A DNA stretch of 64,000 nt from Myceligenerans pegani. GTDB taxonomy: Bacteria; Actinomycetota; Actinomycetes; Actinomycetales; Cellulomonadaceae. This document shows positions 10,301-18,342 of the stretch, piece by piece. Each line of letters opens with the position of its first letter. Position 1 is the first letter of the stretch. The translations under genes were made by a program, and so were the position numbers. The notes below the pieces were generated by a model. That model worked only from the letters and a program-made list of their open reading frames with translations. It was not told where the DNA came from and searched no databases. Location: positions 62,001 through 126,000 of the forward strand of contig NZ_JADBGR010000101.1 of the NCBI RefSeq assembly GCF_014892515.1, in the 5' to 3' direction.

Positions 10301-13300
10301 CAGGGTCTTCTCGTGCGTGGGCTCGCCGTCGACCTCGAACCCGGCCGGGTCGCAGTTGATCGTCGGCGGGTCCTCGGCGTCGTCCGGCTGGTCCGCCTCG
10401 GCACAGGCGGTGTTGACGAGGCTGTCGCCCGCCGAGGCGTCGGCCTCGATCTCGAACTCGTGGCTCTCGGTGGCGCCCGGCGCGAGCTCGTCGATGGTGA
10501 ACGACCCGAGCTCGGGCTGCTGGTCGTCGGACACGACGACGTTCGTCAGCGTGCCCTGGCCGGTGTTCTCCACCACGATGCGGTACCGGATCGTGTCGCC
10601 GTCCCGGAAGACCGGGTGGTCCGCGACGTCGTTCGCGTCGCGCCAGGTGCCCTCGGCATCCTGGACGTACTTCTTGAGCGACGCGGAGTACATCGTGCCC
10701 ATGGTCAGCGGCTCCGACGTGCGCATGACGAGCCGGGTGTGCTCGGCGCGCGCCTGGGCGCGGTTCACCCAGACGTCGCCGGGGTCGGCGCCGTCCGTCT
10801 CCATGTGGACCGTGAAGGCGGAGGTCGCGCCCGGCGCGAGCTCGCCGCCGATCACGCGGATCGCGGTCGGTTCGGCCGGCATGGTCGTGGTCCATCCGAC
10901 CGTGTTGCCGGCCGGGTTCCCGGCCGCGCCGTTGGTGCTGTCCGCGGGGTCGTCCGACAGCGTCGCCGGGTCCGCGTCGGTGTAGTACACCGTCGCACCC
11001 GCGGGCGCGTCGACGCCGGTCACGCGGTAGGTGCCCGCGTAGTCCGTCCCGCGGCCGTCGCCGTTGTACGGGAGGATGTCGATCGTGTCCGTGAAGGCCT
11101 GCGGCTGCGGGTCCTCCGACTTGAGCGTCACCGTCCACGAGCCCGTGCCGTCACCCGAACCGTCGGGGTTGGCGATGAACCACTGGTCGGTCGTCTTCGC
11201 GATCAGGGTGCTCCCGCTGCTGCTGACCGTCACCTGTGCGGTCGCCTGCCGGGAGGTCTCGCCGGCCAGTTCGCTGGTGGCGGTGTTGGTGAGCACGTCG
11301 CCCGGGCGCACCGAGTTGGCGGCCACCGCCTGGTAGGTCAGGTCCTGCTCGGCGTTCGTGGGCACGTCGTCGAGGGTCCAGGTGAGCACCTGCCGTCCCT
11401 GGGCGTCCGTGGTGACCGCCGGTTCCGGGTCGGCGGATCCCGCGACGTAGGTCATGCCCACCGGGAGCGTGTCGGTGATCGTGTAGTCGTCGACCGTGTC
11501 CGGGATCGCGCCGGAGCCGTTCGCCGAGTACGTCAGAGTGAACGTCGCCGGAGCGCCGGGACGGACCACGGACTGGTCCGCGCTCTTCCGGATCGCCGGG
11601 GTGGCGTAGATGATCCGCAGGATGTCGCGGCGCCCGTTCGTGAAGGGGTAGCGCGCGCCAGGTGTGGAGACCCAGTCGTTCGAATCCCACGGCTCGCCCG
11701 GGCCCTCCCAGATCCCGCTGACCGGGTTGTACACGGAGCCGAACATCCAGACGTCCTGGCCGACCGGGACGTCGTCCTTGATCGTCGTGTACGCGGCGAG
11801 CTGGATGCCGTTGTAGCCCTCGCCCGTGGGCAGCGAGCCCGGGTAGACGATGCGGACGGCCTGCACCGTGGACAGGTCCGCCGGCTCCGTCGTCGTCCAG
11901 TTCGCCGCGTCGGCGCCGCAGTTGAACGTGTTCGGATCCGCGACGTTGCCGACGTAGTACTGGATGGTCGGGGGGTTGTCCAGCTCGGCGGCGCCGCCTC
12001 CGCCGTCGACCGGCGCGAATCCCCGGATCATCGGAATGATCGAATCGGCGGGCGGCGGCGTGTAGGTGACGTAGTCCGTGTCGAACACCAGGCACTGACC
12101 GTGCTGCGCTGTCGGGGGCGCGTTCAGGCGCGTCGGGTAGTTGTTGACGTACTGCATGACCGTCGTCCCGGCCGAGACGCGGTAGGTGTCGTCCCAGTTG
12201 GTGCCGCCGGCCCCGGTGTACGCGCGGTACCACGGCGCGGCCCAGCGGCCGGGCAGGGTGTACGTCTTGTTGGTGGAGTTGTTGCCCGGCAGGTCGGTGG
12301 ACGTCAGCCCGGTCGTGGACGTGTACGTCGGCGCGTTCGACTGCAGCGTGACGGAGCCGGACTGGTTGGTGGCGATGCGCAGCCACAGGCTGCCGCTGGC
12401 GATGTAGTTCCAGTCCGTCGGGAGCGGGTCGCCCGCGATGGTGGAGTCCTTCGTCGGCGCGTCGGTGACGTCGTAGTCGATACCGCTCAGCGTCAGGTCG
12501 AAGACGCCGGGCTGACCCGCGACGGGCGTCAGGGTGCAGCTGTCCACGAAGTCCGTCTGCTGGTCGGCGGGGTAGTTCGGCAGCTCGGACCACGGCACTC
12601 CGCTGGCCCGGTTGGCGTTGAACGGCGAGCAGCCGACGTCGCCGTAGATCCCGGTGCCCACCGTCACGGCCGCGCCGTTGCTGTCGGTGAGTCGCAGCCG
12701 GTAGGTCACGCTGTCCGGGCCGGGGTCCGATCCCTTCCGCAGCCGCAGCGCCCACTGCAGGTCCAGGTCGACTGCCGTGTAGTTCCCGTTCCACCGGATG
12801 TACTCGGTGTTGCCGCCGAACTGCATGTCCATCGCGAAGTCGTTCACGATGGCGATCGGGTCCAGCGGCGCCTCCAGGCCGTCGATCTCGCCGACGGCGG
12901 TGAGCTCCTCACCCGTCTCGCCGTCGACCACGACCGGGGTCTGCACGACGACCGCGGTCCCCTGCACGACCGTGCCGAGGTTGCAGGTCAGCGTCTTGCC
13001 GTCCGCGGAGATGGCCGACGGCGGGTCGACGTCGTCGGTCAGGCAGAGGTCGGGGATCTCCGTGAACTCGCCACGGTCCACGGTGGCCGTGAACGTCACG
13101 TTCTCCACCGGGTCGTTCGCCGGCGCCTCCGGGTCGTCGTTGACGTTGACCCGCCACACCGCGTTGACCACGTCGCCGCGGCCCACCGTGGCGGGTGTGT
13201 CCGCCTCCCACTCGCCCGTGATCTCGTACACGGTGGCCGCTGTGGCGGGCGGTGCGGCTGCCGCGACGAGCCCGCTGGTCGCCGTCACGGCGGCGAGCAC

Positions 13301-13414
13301 GCCACCGATCAGGCGCCGGGACAGGCTCGGCCGGGCGCTCTCCGCCCGGTGACGGCCGCGGGGTGCGCGGTGGCGGCCGCGGGCCGCCCCGGATGGTGAT
13401 GTTCGTCGGGTCAC
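7400..13414 (-). CDS. Giant DUF11-repeat surface protein with LASTG sortase signal
   Basis: A 2004-residue secreted, wall-anchored protein. The N-terminus is Arg-rich followed by a hydrophobic signal helix (LIGGVLAAVTATSGLVAAAA) ending in an Ala-rich cleavage region. Next come large adhesin-like beta domains and about six DUF11-like modules of 110-140 residues. The C-terminus has LASTG at residues 1969-1973, a hydrophobic helix and a basic HRRRR tail. LAxTG is the recognition motif of class E sortases in high-GC actinobacteria, so attachment to peptidoglycan is expected. The GTG start is preceded by AAGGAG. No sortase gene is in the window. Adjacent sigma and LuxR genes suggest dedicated regulation. 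The ligand is unknown. Confidence 0.9.
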   Translation of the reverse strand: MTRRTSPSGAARGRHRAPRGRHRAESARPSLSRRLIGGVLAAVTATSGLVAAAAPPATAATVYEITGEWEADTPATVGRGDVVNAVWRVNVNDDPEAPANDPVENVTFTATVDRGEFTEIPDLCLTDDVDPPSAISADGKTLTCNLGTVVQGTAVVVQTPVVVDGETGEELTAVGEIDGLEAPLDPIAIVNDFAMDMQFGGNTEYIRWNGNYTAVDLDLQWALRLRKGSDPGPDSVTYRLRLTDSNGAAVTVGTGIYGDVGCSPFNANRASGVPWSELPNYPADQQTDFVDSCTLTPVAGQPGVFDLTLSGIDYDVTDAPTKDSTIAGDPLPTDWNYIASGSLWLRIATNQSGSVTLQSNAPTYTSTTGLTSTDLPGNNSTNKTYTLPGRWAAPWYRAYTGAGGTNWDDTYRVSAGTTVMQYVNNYPTRLNAPPTAQHGQCLVFDTDYVTYTPPPADSIIPMIRGFAPVDGGGGAAELDNPPTIQYYVGNVADPNTFNCGADAANWTTTEPADLSTVQAVRIVYPGSLPTGEGYNGIQLAAYTTIKDDVPVGQDVWMFGSVYNPVSGIWEGPGEPWDSNDWVSTPGARYPFTNGRRDILRIIYATPAIRKSADQSVVRPGAPATFTLTYSANGSGAIPDTVDDYTITDTLPVGMTYVAGSADPEPAVTTDAQGRQVLTWTLDDVPTNAEQDLTYQAVAANSVRPGDVLTNTATSELAGETSRQATAQVTVSSSGSTLIAKTTDQWFIANPDGSGDGTGSWTVTLKSEDPQPQAFTDTIDILPYNGDGRGTDYAGTYRVTGVDAPAGATVYYTDADPATLSDDPADSTNGAAGNPAGNTVGWTTTMPAEPTAIRVIGGELAPGATSAFTVHMETDGADPGDVWVNRAQARAEHTRLVMRTSEPLTMGTMYSASLKKYVQDAEGTWRDANDVADHPVFRDGDTIRYRIVVENTGQGTLTNVVVSDDQQPELGSFTIDELAPGATESHEFEIEADASAGDSLVNTACAEADQPDDAEDPPTINCDPAGFEVDGEPTHEKTLVSATPIGDGRWEVVYGIEVSNVSAASTSYSLDDELHFTEEATIESAEVTSSPDGVTLADPAWDGQGNLTIASGVPLAGNDDDGYAPHTYELTVIAEVPLQVPGAGGADDPTACGADGDDSDTAFNNTSALTDERGAVEEDQACAPIPSIDITKSVSEGPVPGGDGTWTVTYDIVAKNSGRADGEYDVTDRMTADGDLVIESGEVVATPDGVTASPDWTGLGADENAPENVVATGVNLPAGESHTYQVEVVLSVDDEDGSPVITPCSAEPGENGGLSNTARIEHNELTDDAEACVTVAYITVDKTVSEGPTPNGDGTWTVVYDVVAENTGEAGGAYDVYDRLRLGNGVDVVAKDVTGPDGVTLEAGWTGLGDAPDAAENLIATGASLDAGATHTYRVELVVSLDEETIDPGTLVCPPPGSGESGGLANGTLLDHNGIVGEDEVCPTLPLIDVDKTIGDGPTPNGDGTWTITYDLVATNTGAAEGDYDLSDRLRYGDGIEVESAAVTTAPDGVTPSAGWTGRGADGADENVVATDVALPAGDSHTYQVRVVVSLDEAVVTPGTLECPEPGSGGTGGLANVGELTHNGETRDDDACAPLPLIDVAKSLAGAVTPVAGRDGVYDATYEVTVTNRGPGAGTYDLDDTLAPGKGVTVVGVEEVTTDAPDPVGINPGFDGTGDPRIVTDQPIAEATDAPVVHTYRVTVRYAADLGDVELSGTAGCTTDRGTVAGALANVADVTWNGITGSDDECVRPGKPTLDKALVSAKPAEGGTWKVVYDLTVGNVGTEPTTYDLDDELLFAPVVTPRDVEVTGPEGVTPNPGFDGEGDQRIATGVRIGGLDDEGYAPHVYRVTVIAQVPSRFGEVGADGTGSPACTAPPGSNLVEQGLNNAATLTDETGGKQTDTDCAPLPPPDAPAEPGDQPGDPGTPSDPPPLASTGTDIGWIVAAAALLILLGAAALIIAHRRRRTG
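7590..10340 (-). repeat. Six tandem DUF11-like modules within the surface protein
   Basis: Successive modules open with variants of one motif: EKTLVSATPIGDGRWEVVY, TKSVSEGPVPGGDGTWTV, DKTVSEGPTPNGDGTWTV, DKTIGDGPTPNGDGTWTI, AKSLAGAVTPVAG and DKALVSAKPAEGGTWKV. Each is followed by a YDLDD/YDVxD strand and a HTYxVxV strand. The three central copies are most alike, suggesting recent internal duplication. Coordinates are approximate. Confidence 0.8.
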
Positions 13415-13577
13415 GAGAGATCTCCTTGCCCATGCGTCTCATGCGCCCCGGCGGGGCACTCTTGCCACACGACTGAGGTCCGTGCTTGAAGAGTCAGACG
13501 CAACCCTCGCGACCCGGTGACGGTCCGGACGGTGCCGACCCGGCGGCCTCGACGATGCCAGTACACCGGCGACGGCG

Positions 13578-13613
13578 GGCGCCGGCCGGCATGTGAGGCA
13601 CCGATCCGGCGCC
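13578..13613 (-). terminator. Hairpin downstream of the small DUF4177-like gene
   Basis: Perfect 8-bp arms GGCGCCGG (13578-13585) and CCGGCGCC (13606-13613) lie about 40 bp past the stop at 13653 on the minus strand. There is no T-run, so termination is only likely. The rest of 13415-13652 holds the 5' region of the surface-protein gene and no coding sequence. Confidence 0.45.
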
Positions 13614-13652
13614 ACCCGTCGCCCGGTCCGATCGGCGCGGGCAGGCCCGCCG

Positions 13653-13844
13653 TCAGTCCGGCAGCTGCCAGACGAACACGAGGTTGGTGCCCTTCGCCGC
13701 GGCCGTGGCCTGGAACGAGTGCAGAGTCCACCCCTTCGCGGTCCCTGCGTCGAGGACCGGCTGGACCGTCTCCTCGATCTTGTCCTCGGCGTTGTCGACG
13801 AGACCGTGCTTGATGTACGTGTTCTCCACCTTGTAGCCGGCCAT
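13653..13844 (-). CDS. Small DUF4177-like protein
   Basis: A 63-residue soluble protein that starts MAGYKVENTYIKHG and ends in a TNLVFVWQLPD strand. Its size, an early Tyr-Lys-Val strand, a central helix and the phrase GWTLHSFQATAAAKG resemble the DUF4177 fold, whose function is unknown. The ATG at 13844 is chosen because GAGGAGG sits just upstream; a longer upstream reading would run into the palindromic operators. It is transcribed away from the membrane-protein/XRE operon, and both should be controlled by the three shared palindromes at 13881-13952. The family call is tentative; the gene itself is well supported. Confidence 0.7.
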   Translation of the reverse strand: MAGYKVENTYIKHGLVDNAEDKIEETVQPVLDAGTAKGWTLHSFQATAAAKGTNLVFVWQLPD

Positions 13845-13880
13845 GGCTCCTCCTCGGGTGATGGGCGCATCGCCTGGCGC

Positions 13881-13952
13881 GTCAAGCACGCTTGACACAC
13901 CGGGGTGGGTCAAGTGTGCTTGACACCATGACTAGGGTCAAGTGTGCTTGAC
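13881..13952. promoter_or_regulatory. Triple GTCAAG-N4-CTTGAC operator array
   Basis: Three 16-bp palindromes lie at 13881-13896 (GTCAAGCACGCTTGAC), 13909-13924 and 13937-13952 (both GTCAAGTGTGCTTGAC). Start-to-start spacing is exactly 28 bp. They fill the gap between two divergent genes, and an XRE repressor is encoded in the rightward operon. I infer autoregulation and joint repression by that XRE protein. Confidence 0.85.
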
Positions 13953-13976
13953 TCGGCGACGAACGGAGGCACCCCG

Positions 13977-14393
13977 GTGCAGCACGACGACGGGACCGCG
14001 AGCTATCGGGACTCGAACAGGGCGGCCGCTCGGCTCGCCCTCTGGACACTGGCCTGGGTGGCGACGCTCGCCGTGGCCCGGTTCGGCCCGGAGCACCTGT
14101 GGGACTCGCGGCAGGTGGCGAGCTGGGTCGCCGTGATCGTCAACGTCCTCGCCGGCGCGGCCTGGATCATCGCCTTCATGCGCTTCATGCGAGCACTCGA
14201 CGACCTCTGGCGCAAGATCGTCCAGGACGCGCTCGCGACCGCCCTCGGAGTGGGCTGGGTCGCCGGGTTCGGCTACCTCGTCGCGGACGCCGCCGGGCTC
14301 GTCGCGTACGACCTCGACATCGCGCTGTTCCCCGCGCTCCTGGGTGTCGCCTACCTGGTCGCCGTCGTCGTCGGCTGGATCCGGTACCGATGA
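13977..14393 (+). CDS. Four-helix membrane protein partnered with an XRE regulator
   Basis: A 138-residue integral membrane protein with about four hydrophobic helices (around LALWTLAWVATLAVA, VASWVAVIVNVLAGAAWII, ALGVGWVAGFGYLVADAAG and LLGVAYLVAVVVGWI). I chose GTG 13977 because GGAGG lies at 13965-13969 with ideal spacing; a GTG at 13944 would overlap the third operator. The stop overlaps the start of the XRE gene (ATGA), so the two are translationally coupled. Similar pairs of a small multi-pass protein and a roughly 65-residue XRE regulator occur in many actinobacteria and firmicutes; their role is not established. Confidence 0.75.
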   Translation: MQHDDGTASYRDSNRAAARLALWTLAWVATLAVARFGPEHLWDSRQVASWVAVIVNVLAGAAWIIAFMRFMRALDDLWRKIVQDALATALGVGWVAGFGYLVADAAGLVAYDLDIALFPALLGVAYLVAVVVGWIRYR

Positions 14394-14584
14394 GGAACCG
14401 CATCGCGGCCCTCCGGGCCGAACGTGCCTGGACCCAGGCCGACCTGGCCCGGCGGATCGGTGTGTCACGACAGTCGGTCAACGCGATCGAGACGGGGAGG
14501 TTCGACCCGAGCCTGCCCGTCGCGTTCCGCCTCGCCCGGCTGTTCGACACGACGATCGAGGACATCTTCACCGACGACGAATGA
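14390..14584 (+). CDS. Small XRE-family helix-turn-helix regulator
   Basis: A 64-residue, single-domain DNA-binding protein. The helix-turn-helix is WTQADLARRIGVSRQSVNAI at about residues 14-33, followed by the FDPSLPVAFRLARLFDTTIEDIF tail (read in two parts) typical of minimal Cro/CI-type regulators. It starts at an ATG that overlaps the preceding stop (ATGA), which fixes both the start and the coupling. It most likely binds the three GTCAAG-N4-CTTGAC palindromes about 440 bp upstream and controls its own operon and the divergent small gene. Confidence 0.9.
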   Translation: MRNRIAALRAERAWTQADLARRIGVSRQSVNAIETGRFDPSLPVAFRLARLFDTTIEDIFTDDE

Positions 14585-14612
14585 CGGCGGGGTACACAGC
14601 CCTGACCGAGCC

Positions 14613-14629
14613 GTCCGGGACACCCGGAC
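14613..14629 (+). terminator. Short hairpin after the XRE gene
   Basis: Perfect 7-bp arms GTCCGGG (14613-14619) and CCCGGAC (14623-14629) with a 3-nt loop lie 29 bp after the XRE stop. It separates this operon from the fucose operon promoter. There is no U-tract. Confidence 0.55.
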
Positions 14630-14683
14630 AAACATCGGAACTCTCCGCCGTGGCGCCGAGCAGATAGCAACGGGTACGTCTCA

Positions 14684-14713
14684 TTGACGCCCGATAGATC
14701 CGATGTCTATCCT
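14684..14713 (+). promoter_or_regulatory. Promoter and GntR operator of the L-fuconate dehydratase operon
   Basis: A TTGACG -35 (14684-14689), an 18-bp spacer and a TATCCT -10 (14708-14713) stand 26 bp before the start codon. The spacer and -10 carry an inverted repeat, GATAGA (14693-14698), N7, TCTATC (14706-14711). The core AGATCCGATGTCT recurs as AGATCTGATGTCT upstream of the 2,4-diketo acid hydrolase operon, so the FadR-type regulator encoded at 20146 is the likely ligand-responsive repressor. Confidence 0.75.
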
Positions 14714-14738
14714 GAGGCCCGCAGAGCGAGGAGAGGCC

Positions 14739-16019
14739 TTGAGCACCGTCGTCAGCGTCGACACGTCCGACATCCGGTTCCCCACGTCCGAGCGTCTCGA
14801 CGGCTCCGACGCGATGAACCCCGACCCCGACTACTCCGCCGCCTACGTCCGCATCGGCACCGACGCCGCCGACGGCCTCGAGGGGCACGGCTTCGTGTTC
14901 ACGATCGGCCGCGGCAACGACGTCCAGGCCGCCGCGATCAGGGCGCTCTCGCCGTGGCTCGTGGGGCGGAACGCCGAGGAACTGCTCGCCGACCTCGGCG
15001 GATTCTGGCGCGAGCTGGTGGGGGACTCGCAGCTGCGCTGGCTCGGCCCCGAGAAGGGCGTCGTGCACATGGCGATCGGCGCCGTCGTCAACGCGCTGTG
15101 GGACCTGAGGGCGAAGCGCGCCGGGCTCCCGCTCTGGCAGCTGCTCTCCCGGATGAGCCCGGAGGAGATCGTCGACCTCGTCGACTTCCGCTACCTCGGC
15201 GACGCCCTGACCCGCGACGACGCACTCGGGATCCTACGCGCCGCCGAGCCCGGCCGGGCGGAGCGGGAGCGCACCCTGCTCGCCGAGGGCTACCCCGCGT
15301 ACACGACCACGCCCGGCTGGCTCGGCTACGCCGACGAGAAGCTCGAGCGCCTGTGCCGCGAGGCCGTCGCCGACGGGTTCGGGATGATCAAGCTCAAGGT
15401 CGGCGGGGACGTCGACGACGACGTCCGCCGCCTGCGGATCGCACGCGACACCGTCGGCCCGGACCTCCGGATCGCGATCGACGCGAACCAGCGCTGGGAA
15501 GTCGGCGAGGCGATCGCCTGGATCTCCCGTCTCGCGGAGTTCGACCCGGCCTGGATCGAGGAGCCCACCAGCCCGGACGACGTCCTGGGGCACGCCGCCA
15601 TCGCGCGCGCCATCGCGCCGATCCCGGTCGCGACGGGCGAGCACTGCTCGGGCCGCGTGATGTTCAAGCAGTTCCTCCAGGCCGGGGCGCTGAGCGTGCT
15701 GCAGCTCGACGCCACCCGCGTCGCGGGCGTCAACGAGAACATCGCGATCCTGCTGCTCGCCGCGAAGTTCGGCGTGCCGGTGTGCCCGCACGCGGGCGGC
15801 GTGGGTCTGTGCGAGGCCGTGCAGCACCTGTCGATGTTCGACGTCGTCGCCGTCGCGGGCACCACCAAGGGGCGGGTGCTCGAGTACGTCGACCACCTGC
15901 ACGAGCACTTCGTCACGCCCGTCGAGGTGCGCGGCGGCGTCTACCACCCGCCGACGACGCCGGGCAACGGCATGGAGATGCTCGCCCGGAGCAGGGAGCG
16001 CCATGAGTTCCGCGGCTGA
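14739..16019 (+). CDS. L-fuconate dehydratase
   Basis: A 426-residue enolase-superfamily enzyme of the mandelate racemase group that dehydrates L-fuconate to 2-keto-3-deoxy-L-fuconate. The N-terminus ([20 protein letters not shown]) is diagnostic of L-fuconate dehydratases. The acid/base pair lies in MIKLKVG. Mg2+ ligands are in IDANQ, EEPTSP and GEHCSG, and the catalytic histidine is in CPHAGG. I chose TTG 14739, which follows GAGGAG and matches the usual family N-terminus; an ATG 12 codons upstream overlaps the -10. The operon continues with a dehydrogenase (overlapping by 17 bp) and a mutarotase. It is likely repressed by the GntR protein of this cluster. Confidence 0.93.
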   Translation: MSTVVSVDTSDIRFPTSERLDGSDAMNPDPDYSAAYVRIGTDAADGLEGHGFVFTIGRGNDVQAAAIRALSPWLVGRNAEELLADLGGFWRELVGDSQLRWLGPEKGVVHMAIGAVVNALWDLRAKRAGLPLWQLLSRMSPEEIVDLVDFRYLGDALTRDDALGILRAAEPGRAERERTLLAEGYPAYTTTPGWLGYADEKLERLCREAVADGFGMIKLKVGGDVDDDVRRLRIARDTVGPDLRIAIDANQRWEVGEAIAWISRLAEFDPAWIEEPTSPDDVLGHAAIARAIAPIPVATGEHCSGRVMFKQFLQAGALSVLQLDATRVAGVNENIAILLLAAKFGVPVCPHAGGVGLCEAVQHLSMFDVVAVAGTTKGRVLEYVDHLHEHFVTPVEVRGGVYHPPTTPGNGMEMLARSRERHEFRG

Positions 16020-17055
16020 ACCGACCGAGCCGGCGGCGCCGATCGACCCAACCGCCCCGGCCGACCCGACCGCGCCGCTCTCCCCCCGCTCGACCCTCGC
16101 CCTGCCCGCCCTCGGCTACGGCGCGGCCAACATCGGGAACCTGCACCGCGCGCTGACCGACGAGCAGGCGCACGAGGTGCTCGAGGCGGCGTGGGAGGCG
16201 GGGATCCGCTACTTCGACACCGCCCCGCACTACGGGCTGGGCTGGTCGGAGCGGCGCCTGGGCGACTTCCTGCGCACCCGGCCGCGAGCCGAGTACGTTG
16301 TGTCCACCAAGGCCGGACGCCTTCTCGTGCCCGACCCCGACGGCGCCGACCGCCTGGACCTGGACCACGACTTCCACGTGCCGGCGGCGTCGCGCCGTCA
16401 GTGGGACTTCTCCGCGGACGGCGTGCGCCGCTCGCTCGAGGAGTCGCTCGAGCGGATGGGGTTGGACCGGGTCGACCTCCTCTACCTGCACGATCCGGAG
16501 CGGCACGACCTCGACCGGGACCTGGAGACCGGCACTGCGGCGCTCGCCACGCTCAAGGACGAGGGCCTGATCGGCGCGTCCGGGCTGGGCTCCATGTCGA
16601 CCGCCGCCCTCGAACGCGGCGCGCGCGGCGGAGGGCTCGACGTCCTCATGGTCGCCGGCCGGCTCACCCTCGCCGAGCAGCCCGCCCTGGCGGCCGTGGT
16701 GCCCGAGTGCAGCCGCACCGGCACGGCGATCGTGACCGCGTCGGTGTTCAACTCCGGCATCCTCGCCTCCGACGACCCGGGCGCGGACGCCCGCTACGAG
16801 TACGGCGCCGTGCCGCCCGAACTGCTGGCGAGGGTGCGGCGCATCGCCGCGATCTGCCGCGAGTTCGGCGTGCCGCTGCCCGCGGCGGCGCTGCAGTACA
16901 CGCGCCGGGTCGGCCCCGTCGTATCCGTCGTCGCCGGCAGCAGCCGGCCGGAGCAGATCCGGCAGAACGCGGAGTGGATGGCGCTGGCGATCCCCGAGGA
17001 GCTGTGGGGCGCGCTCGCGGAGCAGCGGCTCGTCCCCGGACCGGCCGTCCCCTGA
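16003..17055 (+). CDS. Aldo/keto reductase, probable L-fucose 1-dehydrogenase
   Basis: A 350-residue AKR-superfamily oxidoreductase close to D-threo-aldose/L-fucose 1-dehydrogenases. It would oxidise L-fucose to L-fucono-1,5-lactone with NAD(P)+. The catalytic tetrad is visible: Asp and Tyr in [17 protein letters not shown], Lys in VVSTKAGR and His in LLYLHDPE. The first 25 residues are a Pro/Ala-rich tail rarely seen in the family. It overlaps the dehydratase by 17 bp and precedes the mutarotase gene. Pathway context favours fucose as substrate; D-arabinose or related aldoses are also possible because these enzymes are often promiscuous. Confidence 0.88.
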   Translation: MSSAAEPTEPAAPIDPTAPADPTAPLSPRSTLALPALGYGAANIGNLHRALTDEQAHEVLEAAWEAGIRYFDTAPHYGLGWSERRLGDFLRTRPRAEYVVSTKAGRLLVPDPDGADRLDLDHDFHVPAASRRQWDFSADGVRRSLEESLERMGLDRVDLLYLHDPERHDLDRDLETGTAALATLKDEGLIGASGLGSMSTAALERGARGGGLDVLMVAGRLTLAEQPALAAVVPECSRTGTAIVTASVFNSGILASDDPGADARYEYGAVPPELLARVRRIAAICREFGVPLPAAALQYTRRVGPVVSVVAGSSRPEQIRQNAEWMALAIPEELWGALAEQRLVPGPAVP

Positions 17056-17090
17056 CCCCACCCCTCCCCGAACCGCCACGAGGAGCGCCG

Positions 17091-17510
17091 ATGCTCGAAG
17101 GAATCCATCCCCTGCTCAGCGGGGAGCTGCTGCTGCACCTGGACGCGATGGGCCACTCGGACGCCGTCGTCGTCGCCGACGCCCACTTCCCGGCAGCGAC
17201 GCTCGCCCGCAACCTCGTCGTGCTGCCGGGCACGACGACGCCGGACGTGCTCGCCGCGATCCGGACCGTGGTCCTTCTGGACGACGCCCCGGGCCTGGAC
17301 CTGATGCGGTCGGCCGACGGCGAGGTGCTCGGCGTGCAGCGCGAGCTCATGGCCGCCGCGGGCACGGACGAGTCGTCGACCCGGTTCGTCGAGCGGTACG
17401 ACTACTACGACGTCGCACGGAACGCCTACCTGATCGTCCGCACGGGCGAGACCCGGAAATACGCCAACGCGCTCCTGCGCAAGGGCGTCGTCGGGCATCC
17501 GTCGTCCTGA
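17091..17510 (+). CDS. fucU: L-fucose mutarotase (RbsD/FucU family)
   Basis: A 139-residue protein that interconverts alpha and beta L-fucose so the dehydrogenase can use both anomers. Family features are HPLLSGELLLHLDAMGHSD at the N-terminus with the catalytic histidine, VVADAHFPA, and the C-terminal RTGETRKYANALLRKGV. The ATG at 17091 follows GAGGAG. It is the third gene of the operon, 35 bp after the dehydrogenase, and runs convergently into the SDR gene. Length and motifs match FucU rather than RbsD. Confidence 0.92.
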   Translation: MLEGIHPLLSGELLLHLDAMGHSDAVVVADAHFPAATLARNLVVLPGTTTPDVLAAIRTVVLLDDAPGLDLMRSADGEVLGVQRELMAAAGTDESSTRFVERYDYYDVARNAYLIVRTGETRKYANALLRKGVVGHPSS

Positions 17511-17592
17511 CCGCCGCCGCACGACAACGCCGCACGACGACGGACGACCGCGCCGCCCAGCGGCATCCGACCGCCGCGGGGCCGCCCCCGCA

Positions 17593-18342
17593 TCACTCCC
17601 GCGGACGCAGCCGCAGCCCCGCCATCCCGCCGTCGACGGCGAGCATCACGCCGGTCGTGGACCCGGCGCGCGGCCCGGCCAGGTGGGCGACCGCGTCGGC
17701 GACCTCCTCCGCGCGGACCAGGCGGCCGTGCGGCTGACGCGCCTCGAGCGCGGCGCGCTCCGCGGCGGGGTCGTCGGCCGCCGCCAGCAGCCGGCCGATC
17801 CACGGCGTGTCGGCGGTGCCGGGATTCACCGCGTTGACGCGGATGCCCTCGCGCACGTGGTCCGCGGCCATCTGGAGTGTCAGCGACTGGACCGCCCCCT
17901 TGCTCGCGCCGTACAGGGCGCGCCGCGGGAGCCCGGCCGTCGCGGCGATCGAGCACATGTTCACGATCGCGGCCGACGGCGAGCGGCGCAGCCACGGCAG
18001 CGCCGCCCGGGCGACGCGCACCATGCCGACGACGTTCACGTCGAGGACGTGGTGCCACTCGTCATCGGGGTTCTCCTCGATCGTGCCCTGGGCGCCGATG
18101 CCGGCGTTGTTGACGACGATGTCGATGCCGCCCATGCTCGTCCCGACGGCGTCGATGCCGGCGCGCACGGCGGCGTCGTCGGTCACGTCGACGCGGTAGG
18201 CGTCCGCGAGGCCGTCGTGAAGCTCGCGGTCGAACACGGCGACGCGGGCGCCGTCCTCGCGCAGGCGGGCGACGACGGCCGCGCCGATGCCCGAGGCACC
18301 GCCGGTCACGACGGCGACCAGCCCCTCCAGCGGCCCGCTCAT
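17593..18342 (-). CDS. SDR oxidoreductase, probable 2-keto-3-deoxy-L-fuconate dehydrogenase
   Basis: A 249-residue classical short-chain dehydrogenase. The NAD(H) motif is TGGASGIG near the N-terminus, then NNAGIG, and the catalytic triad is Ser in NMCSIAATAG with YGASK. The end, VMLAVDGGMAGL, is typical. It would oxidise 2-keto-3-deoxy-L-fuconate at C4 to the 2,4-diketo acid. The ATG at 18342 overlaps the stop of the upstream hydrolase gene (ATGA), which fixes the start and couples translation. Substrate assignment rests on pathway context; the family is certain. Confidence 0.88.
   Translation of the reverse strand: MSGPLEGLVAVVTGGASGIGAAVVARLREDGARVAVFDRELHDGLADAYRVDVTDDAAVRAGIDAVGTSMGGIDIVVNNAGIGAQGTIEENPDDEWHHVLDVNVVGMVRVARAALPWLRRSPSAAIVNMCSIAATAGLPRRALYGASKGAVQSLTLQMAADHVREGIRVNAVNPGTADTPWIGRLLAAADDPAAERAALEARQPHGRLVRAEEVADAVAHLAGPRAGSTTGVMLAVDGGMAGLRLRPRE

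Noticed and set aside
10040..13399. A 1119-codon plus-strand open frame opposite the giant surface protein
   Set aside because: It is a high-GC antisense shadow: its translation is Arg/Val/Gly-rich with no domain, while the minus strand shows signal peptide, repeats and sorting signal. Similar plus-strand frames opposite GH92 (21989-25195) and GH38 (31164-34403) were rejected for the same reason.
16191..17090. A single plus-strand frame from 16191 through the FucU stop read as one 439-codon gene
   Set aside because: The part before 17091 is an alternative frame of the aldo/keto reductase gene. The real FucU start is ATG 17091 with its own GAGGAG site.
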